Assembly: GCA_020049615.1 (NCBI GenBank)
Contig: JAIFKN010000169.1
Span: 1 to 7,863 of the forward strand
Direction: 5' to 3'
Source: a bacterium
Lineage (GTDB): Bacteria > Planctomycetota > UBA11346
DNA length: 7,863 bases
Positions 7,709-7,863 of this stretch are shown in pieces (position 1 is the stretch's first letter; each line of letters opens with the position of its first letter). The notes under the pieces are model-generated. The model was given only the letters and a program-made list of their open reading frames with translations, was not told where the DNA came from and searched no databases. The translations under genes and the position numbers were made by a program.

Positions 7709-7780
7709 CACGGAGGGGCGGGAGGCAGGAACAAAGCTGAGCATCGTTCCGCGCCCTCCGTGCCCTCCCGTGCCCTCCCA
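7709..7780. repeat. Hairpin-forming intergenic repeat with CCCTCC(C)GTG tandem copies
   Basis: CACGGAGGG (7709-7717) and CCCTCCGTG (7754-7762) are perfect 9-base inverted arms. Inside them GGAAC (7728-7732) pairs with GTTCC (7746-7750), giving a long interrupted stem around the loop AAAGCTGAGCATC. The right arm starts a tandem run: CCCTCCGTG (7754-7762), CCCTCCCGTG (7763-7772) and CCCTCCCA (7773-7780). Translated on the minus strand the run gives REGTEGAE, a peptide I remember from spurious small ORFs over 'cacggagggc' repeats in planctomycete-like and related genomes. It is probably a dispersed intergenic element. Its role is unknown, and its copy number cannot be judged from one window. Confidence 0.55.
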
Positions 7781-7844
7781 ATGGCACCTGACTTAAGACG
7801 TTGATGTAAGAATAGTGTTGACATGCATTTGCCGCATACGAACG

Positions 7845-7860
7845 CCGCCATCGATGGCGG
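7845..7860. repeat. Perfect 16-base palindrome at the right edge
   Basis: CCGCCATCGATGGCGG equals its own reverse complement. As RNA it folds into a 6-bp stem with a TCGA loop, or the stem can be lengthened by AAC (7841-7843) pairing with GTT (7861-7863) if G7844 is bulged. It lies 21 bases after a TTGACA hexamer (7818-7823). It could be an operator for a gene starting to the right, or the hairpin of a terminator whose T-run would lie beyond the window. The sequence here does not decide. Confidence 0.45.
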
Positions 7861-7863
7861 GTT

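Larger units (their letters stand above)
7407..7863. other. Gene-free region upstream of the AraC gene
   Basis: This stretch of about 457 bases has a clearly lower G+C content than the genes and contains many stop codons. The three open frames of 62 to 93 codons (7484-7672 and 7582-7851 on the minus strand, 7523-7804 on the plus strand) overlap each other. They show no recognisable domain and one has a repeat-derived sequence, so I do not call them genes. The region should contain the promoter of the AraC gene, but I see no convincing -35/-10 pair. It also holds the repeat at 7709-7780, a TTGACA at 7818-7823 without a matching -10, and the palindrome at 7845-7860. A gene may start or end just beyond the right edge. 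Confidence 0.6.

Noticed and set aside
7818..7846. A sigma-70 promoter starting at the TTGACA (7818-7823)
   Set aside because: The hexamer is perfect, but the bases 16 to 18 positions further on read around GAACGCC, which is not -10-like. It is noted only as a stray box.
7484..7851. Small open frames (7484-7672 and 7582-7851 minus, 7523-7804 plus) as genes
   Set aside because: They overlap one another on both strands, lack clear ribosome binding sites and domains, and one is partly the translation of the tandem repeat at 7754-7780.
7709..7863. A CRISPR array or transposon end
   Set aside because: The repeats are too short and are contiguous rather than separated by unique spacers. There is no transposase frame or target duplication.

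Overview
The window is very G+C rich, and all four genes I can support lie on the minus strand, so transcription runs from the right end of the window to the left. From right to left they are: an AraC-family regulator (7406 to 6564), a cytoplasmic TIM-barrel protein of unassigned glycosidase-like type (6506 to 4530), a secreted protein of 905 residues with an alpha-galactosidase-like (clan GH-D) barrel (4527 to 1810), and a secreted DUF5107-type protein (1744 to beyond position 1). The last gene is cut by the window edge and has lost its C-terminus. Gene gaps are 57, 2 and 65 bases. The three enzyme-type genes each have a clear Shine-Dalgarno sequence, so a single regulated carbohydrate-use operon is the simplest reading.

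Layout. Positions 7407-7863 carry no convincing gene. The stretch is visibly less G+C rich than the genes. It holds a hairpin-forming repeat with a tandem CCCTCC(C)GTG array (7709-7780), a perfect 16-base palindrome at the right edge (7845-7860), and presumably the promoter of the AraC gene. The short AraC-enzyme gap holds a perfect 7-base inverted repeat next to a TATAGT box, which is a reasonable candidate for an operator or promoter. The rest of the window is dense coding sequence.

How the genes may work together. The AraC-type protein has an N-terminal sugar-sensor-like beta domain and a C-terminal double helix-turn-helix, so it probably switches on the genes behind it in response to a carbohydrate. 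The two exported proteins (905 residues and DUF5107) would act on a glycan outside the cytoplasm, and the leaderless 658-residue protein on an imported fragment. The substrate cannot be read from the sequence. None of the three enzyme-like proteins matches a family I can name with certainty, and that is the main novelty here.

Organism. A high-G+C bacterium with an AraC gene followed by several large, divergent glycosidase-like proteins, a DUF5107 protein and a 'cacggagggc'-type intergenic repeat suggests the Planctomycetes/Verrucomicrobia/Lentisphaerae group. This is inference from style and gene content; there is no rRNA or other marker gene in the window.

Every long plus-strand open frame is an antisense shadow. 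Each lies in exact codon register with the minus-strand gene below it, so its first codon base faces the G/C-rich third base of the real codons and stop codons are rare.
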